DNA from: Bacteroidales bacterium UBA4243
GTDB lineage: Bacteria; Bacteroidota; Bacteroidia; Bacteroidales; F082
Direction of reading: 5' to 3'
Assembly (NCBI GenBank): GCA_002396205.1
Contig: DGXB01000047.1
Location: 1 to 7,508 of the forward strand
Length of the DNA stretch: 7,508 nt
Positions within the stretch are counted from its first letter, which is position 1, and the number at the start of each line of letters is the position of its first letter. The notes under the pieces were generated by a model. That model searched no databases, was not told the origin of the DNA, and saw only the letters and a program-made list of their open reading frames with translations. Position numbers and translations under genes: made by a program. Of this stretch, positions 1 through 5,783 are shown piece after piece.

Positions 1-72
1 TACCCGGATCAGGTTAGAGGGTATGATCTCAGCCGTTTTCATCTGCTTGTGCAGGAAAGGCACCCCTTTGTT
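1..72 (-). ncRNA. TPP (thiamine pyrophosphate) riboswitch, 3' end cut by the window edge
   Basis: Read on the minus strand, this stretch carries the conserved thi-box blocks in the right order. They are GGGGTGC (60-66), a small P3a-like hairpin CTGC-ACAAG-type loop-GCAG (43-54), CTGAGA (27-32), ACCC (about 20-23), and AACCTGATC (7-15) followed by CGGGTA at the edge. The last conserved block (the A-T-[AG]-C-C ... AGGGA part of P4/P5) would lie left of base 1, so the aptamer is incomplete only because the window ends. Known family role: binding TPP lowers expression of the gene downstream, usually thiamine biosynthesis or a thiamine/precursor transporter. That gene is not in the window. The element starts about 40 bases after the stop codon of the exporter gene. 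Confidence 0.93.
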
Positions 73-82
73 ATTTCGGCGG

Positions 83-116
83 CAAAGGTAAGGATTTTTT
101 TGATGTGTGCTTCAAA
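83..116 (-). promoter_or_regulatory. Bacteroidetes-type promoter of the TPP riboswitch transcript
   Basis: The minus strand has TACCTTTG at 83-90, an exact match to the Bacteroidetes -7 consensus TAnnTTTG. It also has TTTG at 113-116, 22 bp upstream, slightly longer than the usual 19-21 bp. Transcription would start at about 76-78, just ahead of the aptamer. The upstream box overlaps the stop codon (112-114) of the exporter gene, so this promoter is embedded in the end of that gene. Confidence 0.7.
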
Positions 117-1200
117 AACCAAGAAAATAACAAACGAATCCGCAAACCGCCGCCACCAAGGCATTGATAATCTTTGCCTTGACGAAGCTCCTTTTGCTCT
201 CGGCCAAAAGCGGCAACGAGGCGTGTCCGTCCTGAGAAATCGAACTGGCGAGCAACACCGAAAACGGCACCACGCCCGTGGCAAATAAGGTGACAAACAG
301 CAAATGCGGCCCGCTTTCAGGGATGATGCCGATGAGCACGGCCAACAATATCATCCAAGGGATGCTCTTGCTGATAAGTGCCTCGATGTCAAAGTAATGA
401 AGTCCGACTTGGATGACAATCAATGCACCGAAGGTCCAGAGGAAAACCGGCAGGAAATGCTTGCGGATGATGTGTTCCCAAAGGTGTTCCTTGACGACAT
501 GCTCAGGCGCGGTGGCGATGAACCAAACCACGAACAGGCTGAGGATGGCGAAGATGAGGTTCATCCAATACTCGTCGAAAATATTGAGGTGAGTATGAGC
601 CGTTTCGCCATGCTCGTGGCCATGCTCGAACATGCCGAAGGCGAGGGCGACGATGAACAAAATCACACCTAATAATAAAGCGATACGTTCCGCGCTTGCG
701 TGACGCATATTACGCAGGGTGGGCTTCTCGGGATGGTTTTCGTGAACTTCGTCCTCGTGGTGGATTTGGTAGCCTTCTTCGCAGCCTTTGTGCGCTTCAT
801 TTTTTGCTGGTTTGCCAAATCTGTCCACGATAAGGCCGACCGCCACCGCCACAACAAACAGAATCCCCATCAATAGCATGGCCTGTTTGGGAATCATGGC
901 GATCATGACGAAGGCTTCATCGCCCGACGAGGCAATCATCATGGCGACCAACGCACCGAAAGTCAGCAGTTTGTGCGAATACATCGACACGGCGGCAAAA
1001 CCGCCCATGCAGCCAGGGATAAGACCCAAGCCCGCGCCCAAAACCACCTGTCCGGCAGGGTGTTGGCGCAGCCTTGAGAACCATTTCCCGTGCGAATTAA
1101 GGTTGACGAACTCAAGCAACAGCATCATGATGATCACCAATCCGGTGATTAAGACGCTGTTTCTCAGCACATCCAAGAACAAATGCAAAAAGTCGTGCAT
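112..1200 (-). CDS. Putative polytopic heavy-metal exporter (ArsP_2-like, annotated elsewhere as arsenic efflux or putative manganese transporter)
   Basis: This 362-residue protein is strongly hydrophobic, with roughly ten membrane segments (for example residues 14-31, 52-72, 78-101, 106-125, 172-190, 211-230, 250-268, 280-296, 298-320, 343-361). Two related motifs mark an internal duplication. IPGCMGGF at 61-68 is followed by ASSGDEAFVMI (90-100), and IPESGPHL at 293-300 is followed by ASSISQDGHASLP (318-330). This layout and length match the 10-TM putative heavy-metal exporter family (Pfam ArsP_2), as I recall it. Two loops are rich in His and acidic residues: about 147-156, and 189-204 with seven His/Glu pairs or neighbours. 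These suggest binding of a divalent metal, but the substrate is inferred and not shown. The start ATG at 1198-1200 is the first in frame and lies about 20 bases from the predicted -7 box. No terminator is evident between its stop and the riboswitch. Confidence 0.78.
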   Translation of the reverse strand: MHDFLHLFLDVLRNSVLITGLVIIMMLLLEFVNLNSHGKWFSRLRQHPAGQVVLGAGLGLIPGCMGGFAAVSMYSHKLLTFGALVAMMIASSGDEAFVMIAMIPKQAMLLMGILFVVAVAVGLIVDRFGKPAKNEAHKGCEEGYQIHHEDEVHENHPEKPTLRNMRHASAERIALLLGVILFIVALAFGMFEHGHEHGETAHTHLNIFDEYWMNLIFAILSLFVVWFIATAPEHVVKEHLWEHIIRKHFLPVFLWTFGALIVIQVGLHYFDIEALISKSIPWMILLAVLIGIIPESGPHLLFVTLFATGVVPFSVLLASSISQDGHASLPLLAESKRSFVKAKIINALVAAVCGFVCYFLGF

Positions 1201-1211
1201 GGGTTGAAAAA

Positions 1212-1244
1212 TTGGGCTGCAAAATTAGGAAATTATTACCTTTG
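1212..1244 (+). promoter_or_regulatory. Promoter of the rimM-trmN operon (plus strand)
   Basis: TACCTTTG at 1237-1244 matches the Bacteroidetes -7 consensus. TTG at 1212-1214 lies 22 bp upstream, a slightly long spacing. Transcription would start near 1250, leaving a leader of about 70 bases that contains the GC-rich stem-loop at 1260-1313. The site interlocks with the minus-strand promoter of the exporter. Confidence 0.7.
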
Positions 1245-1248
1245 CAGC
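1216..1248. repeat. Inverted repeat spanning the divergent promoter
   Basis: GCTGCAAA (1216-1223) and TTTGCAGC (1241-1248) are perfect 8-bp inverted arms around a 17-bp spacer, with further matching pairs inside (for example TA at 1226-1227 with TA at 1237-1238). The arms contain the last bases of each -7 box and the conserved bases after it, so each promoter mirrors the other. This could be simply two back-to-back promoters of like sequence, or an operator for a dimeric regulator. Confidence 0.75.
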
Positions 1249-1251
1249 AAA
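1220..1251 (-). promoter_or_regulatory. Promoter of the exporter gene (minus strand)
   Basis: The minus strand reads TTTG at 1248-1251, a 20-bp spacer, then TAATTTTG at 1220-1227. This is an exact match to the Bacteroidetes TTTG-N20-TAnnTTTG layout. Transcription would begin near 1212-1214, giving a leader of about a dozen bases before the ATG at 1200. It overlaps the plus-strand promoter of rimM. Confidence 0.78.
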
Positions 1252-1259
1252 ATTAAAAA

Positions 1260-1313
1260 GACGCGAGACCGCGAGACACGGGACAATGGACTCGTGTCCC
1301 GAAGTCCCGCGTC
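1260..1313. terminator. GC-rich nested stem-loop in the rimM leader; shaped like a minus-strand intrinsic terminator
   Basis: The outer arms GACGCGAGAC (1260-1269) and GTCCCGCGTC (1304-1313) pair at 9 of 10 positions, with one A-C mismatch. Inside, GACACGGG (1275-1282) and CTCGTGTC (1291-1298) form an 8-bp stem with one G-U pair and an 8-base loop. GTCCCG occurs three times (1296-1301, 1304-1309, 1311-1316), allowing alternative pairings. On the plus strand no U-run follows, so it would act as a structured 5' leader. On the minus strand the outer stem is followed directly by TTTTTAATTTTG (1259-1248), the form of a rho-independent terminator for transcripts running antisense through rimM. It could also be a copy of a dispersed intergenic repeat. 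Confidence 0.55.
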
Positions 1314-1321
1314 CCGAGTCA

Positions 1322-1852
1322 ATGAATATGAAAAAAGAAGATTGTTTTTACCTTGGCCGCGTGGCCAAAACGCACGGCCTGAAAGGGGAGGTGACCATCA
1401 AATTGGAGGCCGACGACCCCTCGGCCTACCTCGAAATGAAGCATTTCTTCCTCGAAATCAACAAGGTGCTGACACCTTTCTTCGTGGAGAAAATCACACC
1501 GAATGGCGACAAGTTCTTCGTGCAAGTGCAAGACGTGAAGACCGTTGAGCAGGCGCAGAACTTGGTCGGAAAAGCGGTTTATTTGCCTTTGGAAATGCTG
1601 CCCAAGCTGAGTGGCAAGCAGTTCTATTATCATGAAATCGTGGGCTTTACGGTGGTCGATACCGAAAAAGGCGAGTTGGGTGCCATCAACGAGGTTTTGG
1701 AATACCCAACGCAGGCCATCCTGCAAATCATGCATGGCAAGAAGGAAATCCTCATCCCGATTCTTGACCATGTGATCCAAAACGTCGACCGCGACAAGAA
1801 AATCCTCACCATCACCGCGCCCGAGGGCTTGATTGACATGTACTTGCAATGA
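1322..1852 (+). CDS. rimM: Ribosome maturation factor RimM
   Basis: This 176-residue protein has the two-domain build of RimM. The N-terminal barrel opens with the family motif GRVAKTHGLKGEV (residues 12-24). The C-terminal PRC-barrel (about 98-173) includes YYHEIVGFTV, GxLGAINEVLEYPTQ, ILIPILDHVI and the closing PEGLIDMY. In characterised bacteria RimM binds ribosomal protein S19 and helps assemble the head of the 30S subunit. The length is normal for the family. The reading frame stays open upstream to an ATG at 1286, but those extra 12 codons fall inside the GC-rich leader stem-loop and do not resemble RimM. The ATG at 1322 or the one at 1328 (two codons later) is therefore the likely start. 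It overlaps trmN by 4 bp (ATGA), indicating one operon with coupled translation. Confidence 0.95.
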   Translation: MNMKKEDCFYLGRVAKTHGLKGEVTIKLEADDPSAYLEMKHFFLEINKVLTPFFVEKITPNGDKFFVQVQDVKTVEQAQNLVGKAVYLPLEMLPKLSGKQFYYHEIVGFTVVDTEKGELGAINEVLEYPTQAILQIMHGKKEILIPILDHVIQNVDRDKKILTITAPEGLIDMYLQ

Positions 1853-2562
1853 CCGACGCGCGCCCCTTCCACTTCAAGCATTTCAGCCTTTATCATCATC
1901 GCTCGACGATGAAGGTGGGCACGGATGCCATTTTGCTAGGTCGCTGGGTGGAGGTGAGGCCAAACGATGTAGTCCTCGACATCGGCACGGGTTGTGGTCT
2001 CTTGCCGTTGATGCTTTCGCAAAAAGGCGTGGCGCAGGTTGATGCCGTCGACATCGACAAGGCTTCCATTGAGGAGGCGACGGTCAACTTCGAGGCTTCG
2101 CAGTGGCGCGACCAACTGAAAGCCTTTTGCATGGATATTGCTGATTTCCGACCTGACAGAAAGTATGATTTGATAGTCTCCAACCCACCGTTTTTCAATC
2201 GTTACTCAAAGTGCGACGAGGAACGCAAGAGCCGTGCCCGCCACAACGACATGTCGCTGTCGTATGCCTCGCTTTGCGCGGTGGCAGCACGGTTGCTGAA
2301 ACCCGATGGGCGTTTTGCCTTGGTGTTGCCGCTCAACGTGACAAACGAATTTATGGAAGCAGCATCAAGGGTTGGCCTGTCACTTCAAAAACGACTGACA
2401 ATCATCCCGATAGAAGAAAAAGACCCCAATCGGGTCAATTTGGAATTTGGATTCGGAAAATGCGATTCGGTTTCTGAGGAGACTTTTGTCATCCGCGATT
2501 GCGACAATGGCTTTACGCCACAATACAAAGCGTTTCTGAAGGATTTTTACTTGGGCCTATGA
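1849..2562 (+). CDS. trmN: TrmN6/YfiC-like tRNA1(Val) (adenine37-N6)-methyltransferase
   Basis: This 237-residue protein is a class I SAM-dependent methyltransferase. The N-terminal FHFKHFSLYH and MKVGTDAILLG (residues 21-31) are typical of the YfiC/TrmN6 group. Motif I (SAM-binding loop) is VLDIGTGCG (42-50), acidic Asp68/Asp70 end the second strand, and the catalytic motif IV is NPPFF (112-116), as expected for N6-adenine methylation. ARHNDMSLSY (130-139) is a further family signature. The E. coli homologue methylates A37 next to the anticodon of tRNA1(Val). The substrate here is inferred from family membership. Its ATG lies within the rimM stop region (ATGA overlap), so the two are probably translated together. 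It ends 7 bp from the stop of the convergent barrel gene. Confidence 0.9.
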   Translation: MTDARPFHFKHFSLYHHRSTMKVGTDAILLGRWVEVRPNDVVLDIGTGCGLLPLMLSQKGVAQVDAVDIDKASIEEATVNFEASQWRDQLKAFCMDIADFRPDRKYDLIVSNPPFFNRYSKCDEERKSRARHNDMSLSYASLCAVAARLLKPDGRFALVLPLNVTNEFMEAASRVGLSLQKRLTIIPIEEKDPNRVNLEFGFGKCDSVSEETFVIRDCDNGFTPQYKAFLKDFYLGL

Positions 2563-2569
2563 CTCCAAA

Positions 2570-3430
2570 CTACTTTTTCATTCCATCCTTATTCGCCTTC
2601 GCGCGGCGTTCGTTGAAGATGTAGACCACGCGCAGTGTGATGCTGTTGTTGTATTGCCTTTGCAGCGGTTGCACGCGGCGGTCGTCGGTCTTGAGGATGG
2701 TTTCGTTGGCGTCCTTGTAGAACAGTCGTGTCCTGATGGGAGCCAACGAGTACTGGTAGCGCAGTTCGGCGTGTATGCCTTCCCAGAGGCGCACGCGGAG
2801 GTCGGCGCAGATGTTGAAGTCGTGGGCACGGTAGCTGTCGGAGTTGGCAATGGTTCGGGGCACGAGGTCTTCGATAGGCTCGTTTTGCGAGTAGCCGGCT
2901 TCGTATAGCTTGTCCGTCAATGCCTTGATGTCGGCCACATGGCTGATGTCGGGCCGGCCGTCGGCTTCTTCCTTCCAGTGGAGCTGGCCGTCGCCCAAAC
3001 GGATGGCGGTGGCTTGGTCGTTGATGTATTCCTGAAGCCCGACGATGCGCCCGTAGGAAACGCCAACGCCAAGGCTGTAGCGGTCCTTGTCGGTCAGATA
3101 TATCATGACGGGGATTTCTGCATAGTTGAGGTTCAGCTTGTAACGACCCGTGTAAAGTCCAAGGTGCTGGTTGATGGAGTCGCGTTTGTAGGCTCCTTTT
3201 TGGTTGAACAGCACCTCAATCCCCACATCCATCCAATTGGTGATGGGAATCAAGGCACCGGCACCGGCATGTACACCGAGTTTGCGGAAACGGTAGCATT
3301 CGTCACCGTCGACTTGGGTGAGATTGCCGCCCAAAAACACTTCGCCCTTGATGATTTGGGCATGTAGCAGGGCAGGAGAGGCCACTATGAAAGCCAATAA
3401 TAGAATGGTGATTATTCTGTGTCGTTTCAT
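2570..3430 (-). CDS. PorT-family outer-membrane beta-barrel protein
   Basis: The protein has 286 residues from the chosen start. It has a signal peptide (basic MKRHR, hydrophobic core about 6-20, cleavage likely after LLHA before Gln25). The barrel follows, with GGNLTQVDGD (34-43) and KLGVHAGAGA (50-59), which resemble the Bacteroidetes OMP_b-brl_2/PorT-like family. Alternating amphipathic strands continue to LRVVYIF (266-272). Unusually, the last strand is followed by a charged 14-residue tail (NERRAKANKDGMKK) where such barrels often end on an aromatic residue. An in-frame ATG at 3449-3451 would add seven residues. The 3428-3430 ATG is preferred because it starts the signal peptide cleanly. 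No specific function can be assigned. It lies downstream of tex on the same strand with a 62-bp gap. Confidence 0.82.
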   Translation of the reverse strand: MKRHRIITILLLAFIVASPALLHAQIIKGEVFLGGNLTQVDGDECYRFRKLGVHAGAGALIPITNWMDVGIEVLFNQKGAYKRDSINQHLGLYTGRYKLNLNYAEIPVMIYLTDKDRYSLGVGVSYGRIVGLQEYINDQATAIRLGDGQLHWKEEADGRPDISHVADIKALTDKLYEAGYSQNEPIEDLVPRTIANSDSYRAHDFNICADLRVRLWEGIHAELRYQYSLAPIRTRLFYKDANETILKTDDRRVQPLQRQYNNSITLRVVYIFNERRAKANKDGMKK

Positions 3431-3487
3431 TTCGTTTGGATTTGTTTTCATTAACTGATTTGTGGCGGTTTTATTGCGAATCGGGTG

Positions 3488-3495
3488 CAAAATTA
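3488..3495 (-). promoter_or_regulatory. -7 promoter box for the barrel protein gene
   Basis: The minus strand has TAATTTTG at 3488-3495, an exact match to TAnnTTTG followed by CAC. The first three bases, TAA, are also the stop codon of tex. I see no convincing TTG box 19-22 bp upstream, where the sequence is tex coding. A start near 3480 would give a leader of about 30-50 bases. The barrel gene may also be reached by read-through from tex. Confidence 0.5.
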
Positions 3496-5625
3496 CATTT
3501 TCATCGTCAAACTGATTCTGTTTCTGTTGGCATCCACTTCCAAAACCTTGACCTTCACCTTTTGGTTCAGATGCACCACCTCGTTCGGGTCCTTGATGTA
3601 ATGGTCGGCCATTTGGCTGATGTGGACAAGGCCGTCTTGGTGCACACCGATGTCGACAAACGCGCCAAAGGCGGTGATGTTGGTCACGATGCCGTTCAAA
3701 GTCATGCCTACGCGCAAGTCCTTGACTTCGCGGATGTTCTTGTCGAACTCGAAGGCTTCGAACGACTTTCTCGGGTCACGGCCAGGCTTGTCGAGTTCGG
3801 CCAAGATGTCGTTGATGGTCTCCAAGCCGAAATGCTCCTCAACGAAGTCCTTCGGGTTGATTCGGGCGATGAGGTCCTTGTTGCCGATGAGGTCTTTCAC
3901 CTTCACGTTCAGCTTCTTGGCCATCTTCTCCACAATGTGGTAGCTCTCGGGGTGGACGGCGCTTTGGTCCAAAGGATTGTCGCCGTTATGGATGCGCAGG
4001 AAGCCGGCGCATTGCTCGAAGGCCTTGTCGCCGAGGCGCGGCACACCGTAGAGCTGTTGGCGCGTCTTGAAGCCCCCGATTTCGTCGCGGTAGTGGACGA
4101 TGTTGTATGCCAAGGTGGGCCCAACGCCGCTCACATACGACAGCAGCTGCTGGCTGGCGGTGTTGAGTTCCACGCCAACGGCGTTCACGCAGCTCTCCAC
4201 GGTTTGGTCGAGGCTCTCTCCGAGTTTCTTTTGGTCGACGTCGTGCTGGTATTGCCCCACGCCGATGCTCTTCGGGTCGATTTTCACCAATTCGGCCAGC
4301 GGGTCCATCAGTCGGCGACCGATGCTCACTGCGCCGCGCACGGTGATGTCGTAGTCGGGAAACTCGTCGCGGGCGATCTTGGAGGCGGAATAGACCGACG
4401 CGCCGCTCTCGCTCACCATCACGGCCATCAGGTCGCGGTCGAATTTGATGCTGCGGATGAAATCCTCGGTTTCGCGGCCCGCCGTGCCGTTACCGATGGC
4501 GATGACCTTGATGCGGTAGGCATCCACGAGGCTCTTGATTTTGCGCATGGCACCTGCCGTGTCCGACTTGGGCGGGTGAGGGTAGATGGTCTCATTGTGA
4601 AGCAAAGCACCTGTTTCGCTCAAGACCACCACTTTGCAACCCGTACGGAAGCCCGGGTCGATGGCGAGGACGCGCTTCTGGCCCATGGGGGCGGCGAGGA
4701 GCAGTTGTTTCAGGTTTTCGGCGAAGACGCGGATGGCGGTCTCGTCGGCCTTCTCCTTATAATAATTGCGGATCTCGGTCTCGATGCTCGGCTCCAAAAG
4801 GCGTTTCCACGAGTCGGCGATGGCCTCGCGCACGAGTTCCGACGATTCGTTGTCGTTCTTCAGGAAGATGCTTTCGAGCGAGTTGAGCACAAAGTCGTCG
4901 TCCACCTTGATTTTCAGCTTCACCATGCCTTCCTCCTCGGCGCGGAACAGGGCCAACAGGCGGTGCGAGGGCGCCTCTGAAATCGGCTCGCGGAAGTCGA
5001 AATATTGTTGGTAGGTCTTGCCTTCCTCTTCCTTGCCTTTGATCACGGCGGAACTGATGTCGCCTTGGATATGGAAAATCTTGCGGATGCGGTTGCGCCC
5101 GTTGATGTTTTCGGAGACCCATTCGGCCATGATGTCCTTGGCGCCTTGCAGGGCTTCCTCCACGTCGTTGACGCCTTTGCCCGCGTTGACGTAACGTGCC
5201 GCGAGGCGCTCCACCGTGTCCACGTTCTGCGCCATGATTTGTGCGGCCAGCGGCTCCAAGCCTTTCTCGCGGGCGATGGCGGCGCGGGTGCGGCGTTTGG
5301 GCTTGTAGGGGAGGTAGAGGTCCTCCACTTCCTGCAAGGTCTTGGCGTTCAGTATCTTCTGCTCCAGTTCGGGCGTGAGTTTCTCCTGCTCGCGGATGGA
5401 GGTGATGACGCTCTCTTTGCGTTTCTGGAGTTCAACGAGTTGTTCGAGGCGTTTCTGCACAGCGGCCACATTCTCTTCATTCATCGTGCCTGTCATTTCC
5501 TTGCGGTAGCGGGCGATGAATGGAATGGTGGCGCCTTCGTCGAAAAGGCGTATGACGTTGGCCACATGGTATGCGGCCAAGTTGAGTTCCTGCGCGATTT
5601 GCGGGGCGAAATCGGTGTTTTGCAT
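3493..5625 (-). CDS. tex: Tex/YhgF-family RNA-binding transcription accessory protein
   Basis: This 710-residue protein has the full Tex domain order. The helical N-terminal region includes GATIPFIARYRKEMTG (31-46) and DLYLPYKPKRRT (102-113). The YqgF/RNase H-like domain begins at RVLAIDPGFRTGCK (318-331) and includes AIGNGTAGRETE (376-387) and SESGASVYSAS (405-415). The helix-hairpin-helix part has YVSGVGPTLAYNIV (497-510) and GVPRLGDKAFEQCAGFLRI (527-545). The C-terminal S1 RNA-binding domain runs from about 637 to 708 (TNITAFGAFVDIG, GLVHISQM). Tex proteins bind nucleic acid and affect transcription; the exact role in Bacteroidales is unclear. The frame stays open for 41 codons upstream, but that part is AT-rich, holds the -7 box, and does not resemble Tex, so ATG 5623-5625 is chosen. 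Family length is usually 700-780 residues. Confidence 0.95.
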   Translation of the reverse strand: MQNTDFAPQIAQELNLAAYHVANVIRLFDEGATIPFIARYRKEMTGTMNEENVAAVQKRLEQLVELQKRKESVITSIREQEKLTPELEQKILNAKTLQEVEDLYLPYKPKRRTRAAIAREKGLEPLAAQIMAQNVDTVERLAARYVNAGKGVNDVEEALQGAKDIMAEWVSENINGRNRIRKIFHIQGDISSAVIKGKEEEGKTYQQYFDFREPISEAPSHRLLALFRAEEEGMVKLKIKVDDDFVLNSLESIFLKNDNESSELVREAIADSWKRLLEPSIETEIRNYYKEKADETAIRVFAENLKQLLLAAPMGQKRVLAIDPGFRTGCKVVVLSETGALLHNETIYPHPPKSDTAGAMRKIKSLVDAYRIKVIAIGNGTAGRETEDFIRSIKFDRDLMAVMVSESGASVYSASKIARDEFPDYDITVRGAVSIGRRLMDPLAELVKIDPKSIGVGQYQHDVDQKKLGESLDQTVESCVNAVGVELNTASQQLLSYVSGVGPTLAYNIVHYRDEIGGFKTRQQLYGVPRLGDKAFEQCAGFLRIHNGDNPLDQSAVHPESYHIVEKMAKKLNVKVKDLIGNKDLIARINPKDFVEEHFGLETINDILAELDKPGRDPRKSFEAFEFDKNIREVKDLRVGMTLNGIVTNITAFGAFVDIGVHQDGLVHISQMADHYIKDPNEVVHLNQKVKVKVLEVDANRNRISLTMKM

Positions 5626-5644
5626 AGGTGTCAATTTTGAAGCG

Positions 5645-5652
5645 CAAAAATA
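5645..5652 (-). promoter_or_regulatory. Likely -7 promoter box for tex
   Basis: The minus strand has TATTTTTG at 5645-5652, matching TAnnTTTG, followed by CGC. A start near 5638 would leave a leader of about a dozen bases before the ATG at 5625. The nearest upstream TTG (5680-5682) is 27 bp away, too far for a good -33 box, so the call rests on the -7 element and its position. Confidence 0.45.
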
Positions 5653-5685
5653 AGTGTTTTCCTTTGAATAGCCTTTGCGCAATTC

Positions 5686-5742
5686 AATTTCCATATTCAA
5701 ATATTGTTTTTCGCTGAAATTTCCATATTTGGATATGTTTTT
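5686..5742. repeat. AT-rich imperfect direct repeat upstream of tex
   Basis: Two units of about 26 bp (5686-5711 and 5718-5742) start with the identical 12-mer AATTTCCATATT, continue with a divergent triplet and ATAT, and end in a GTTTTT run. The unit starts are 32 bp apart, close to three helical turns. The second unit contains CCATATTTGG (5723-5732), which is nearly palindromic. It lies in the 158-bp gap between the secreted-protein gene and tex, upstream of the tex -7 box, so it could be a pair of regulator sites. No regulator is identified. Confidence 0.6.
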
Positions 5743-5754
5743 GTTCAAAAAACA
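5736..5754. repeat. Perfect AT-rich inverted repeat between the secreted-protein gene and tex
   Basis: TGTTTTT (5736-5742) and AAAAACA (5748-5754) flank the 5-base loop GTTCA. As RNA it gives a weak, almost all A-U hairpin about 30 bases after the stop codon of the secreted protein. It is too weak to call a terminator with confidence, but it is the only hairpin seen in this gap. It overlaps the end of the second direct-repeat unit. Confidence 0.45.
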
Positions 5755-5783
5755 CTATTCCAAGATTCTTTTCGGTTTTATCG

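Noticed and set aside
304..672. 122-codon plus-strand open frame inside the exporter gene
   Set aside because: It is antisense to a well-supported membrane protein. The product is Asp/Glu-rich because it mirrors hydrophobic codons, and no promoter precedes it.
1286..1321. Earlier ATG giving a 188-residue RimM
   Set aside because: The extra residues are encoded by the GC-rich stem-loop, and the family motif begins soon after the 1322/1328 ATG.
1319..1849. 176-codon open frame antisense to rimM
   Set aside because: It is again in register with rimM codons, so its openness follows from codon use. The rimM product has clear family motifs.
3452..3490. Extension of the barrel protein to a TTG start at 3490
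   Set aside because: It would place the start within the -7 box itself and put a long polar segment ahead of the signal peptide.
3436..5640. Very long open frames (514 and 211 codons) on the plus strand across tex
   Set aside because: They are exactly codon-in-register with tex on the opposite strand. A stop appears there only when tex uses TTA, CTA or TCA, which this gene almost avoids. The predicted products are low-complexity (Val, Asp, His, Leu) and resemble nothing, while tex is unmistakable.
5723..5732. CCATATTTGG, a perfect match to the eukaryotic CArG box
   Set aside because: MADS-box (SRF-like) regulators of this kind are eukaryotic. In AT-rich bacterial DNA the match is most likely coincidental, though it may be part of a local repeat.
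5626..5748. N-terminal extension of Tex by 41 residues
   Set aside because: The stretch is AT-rich, contains the tex -7 box and the duplicated 12-mer, and has no resemblance to the Tex N terminus, which fits a start at 5625.
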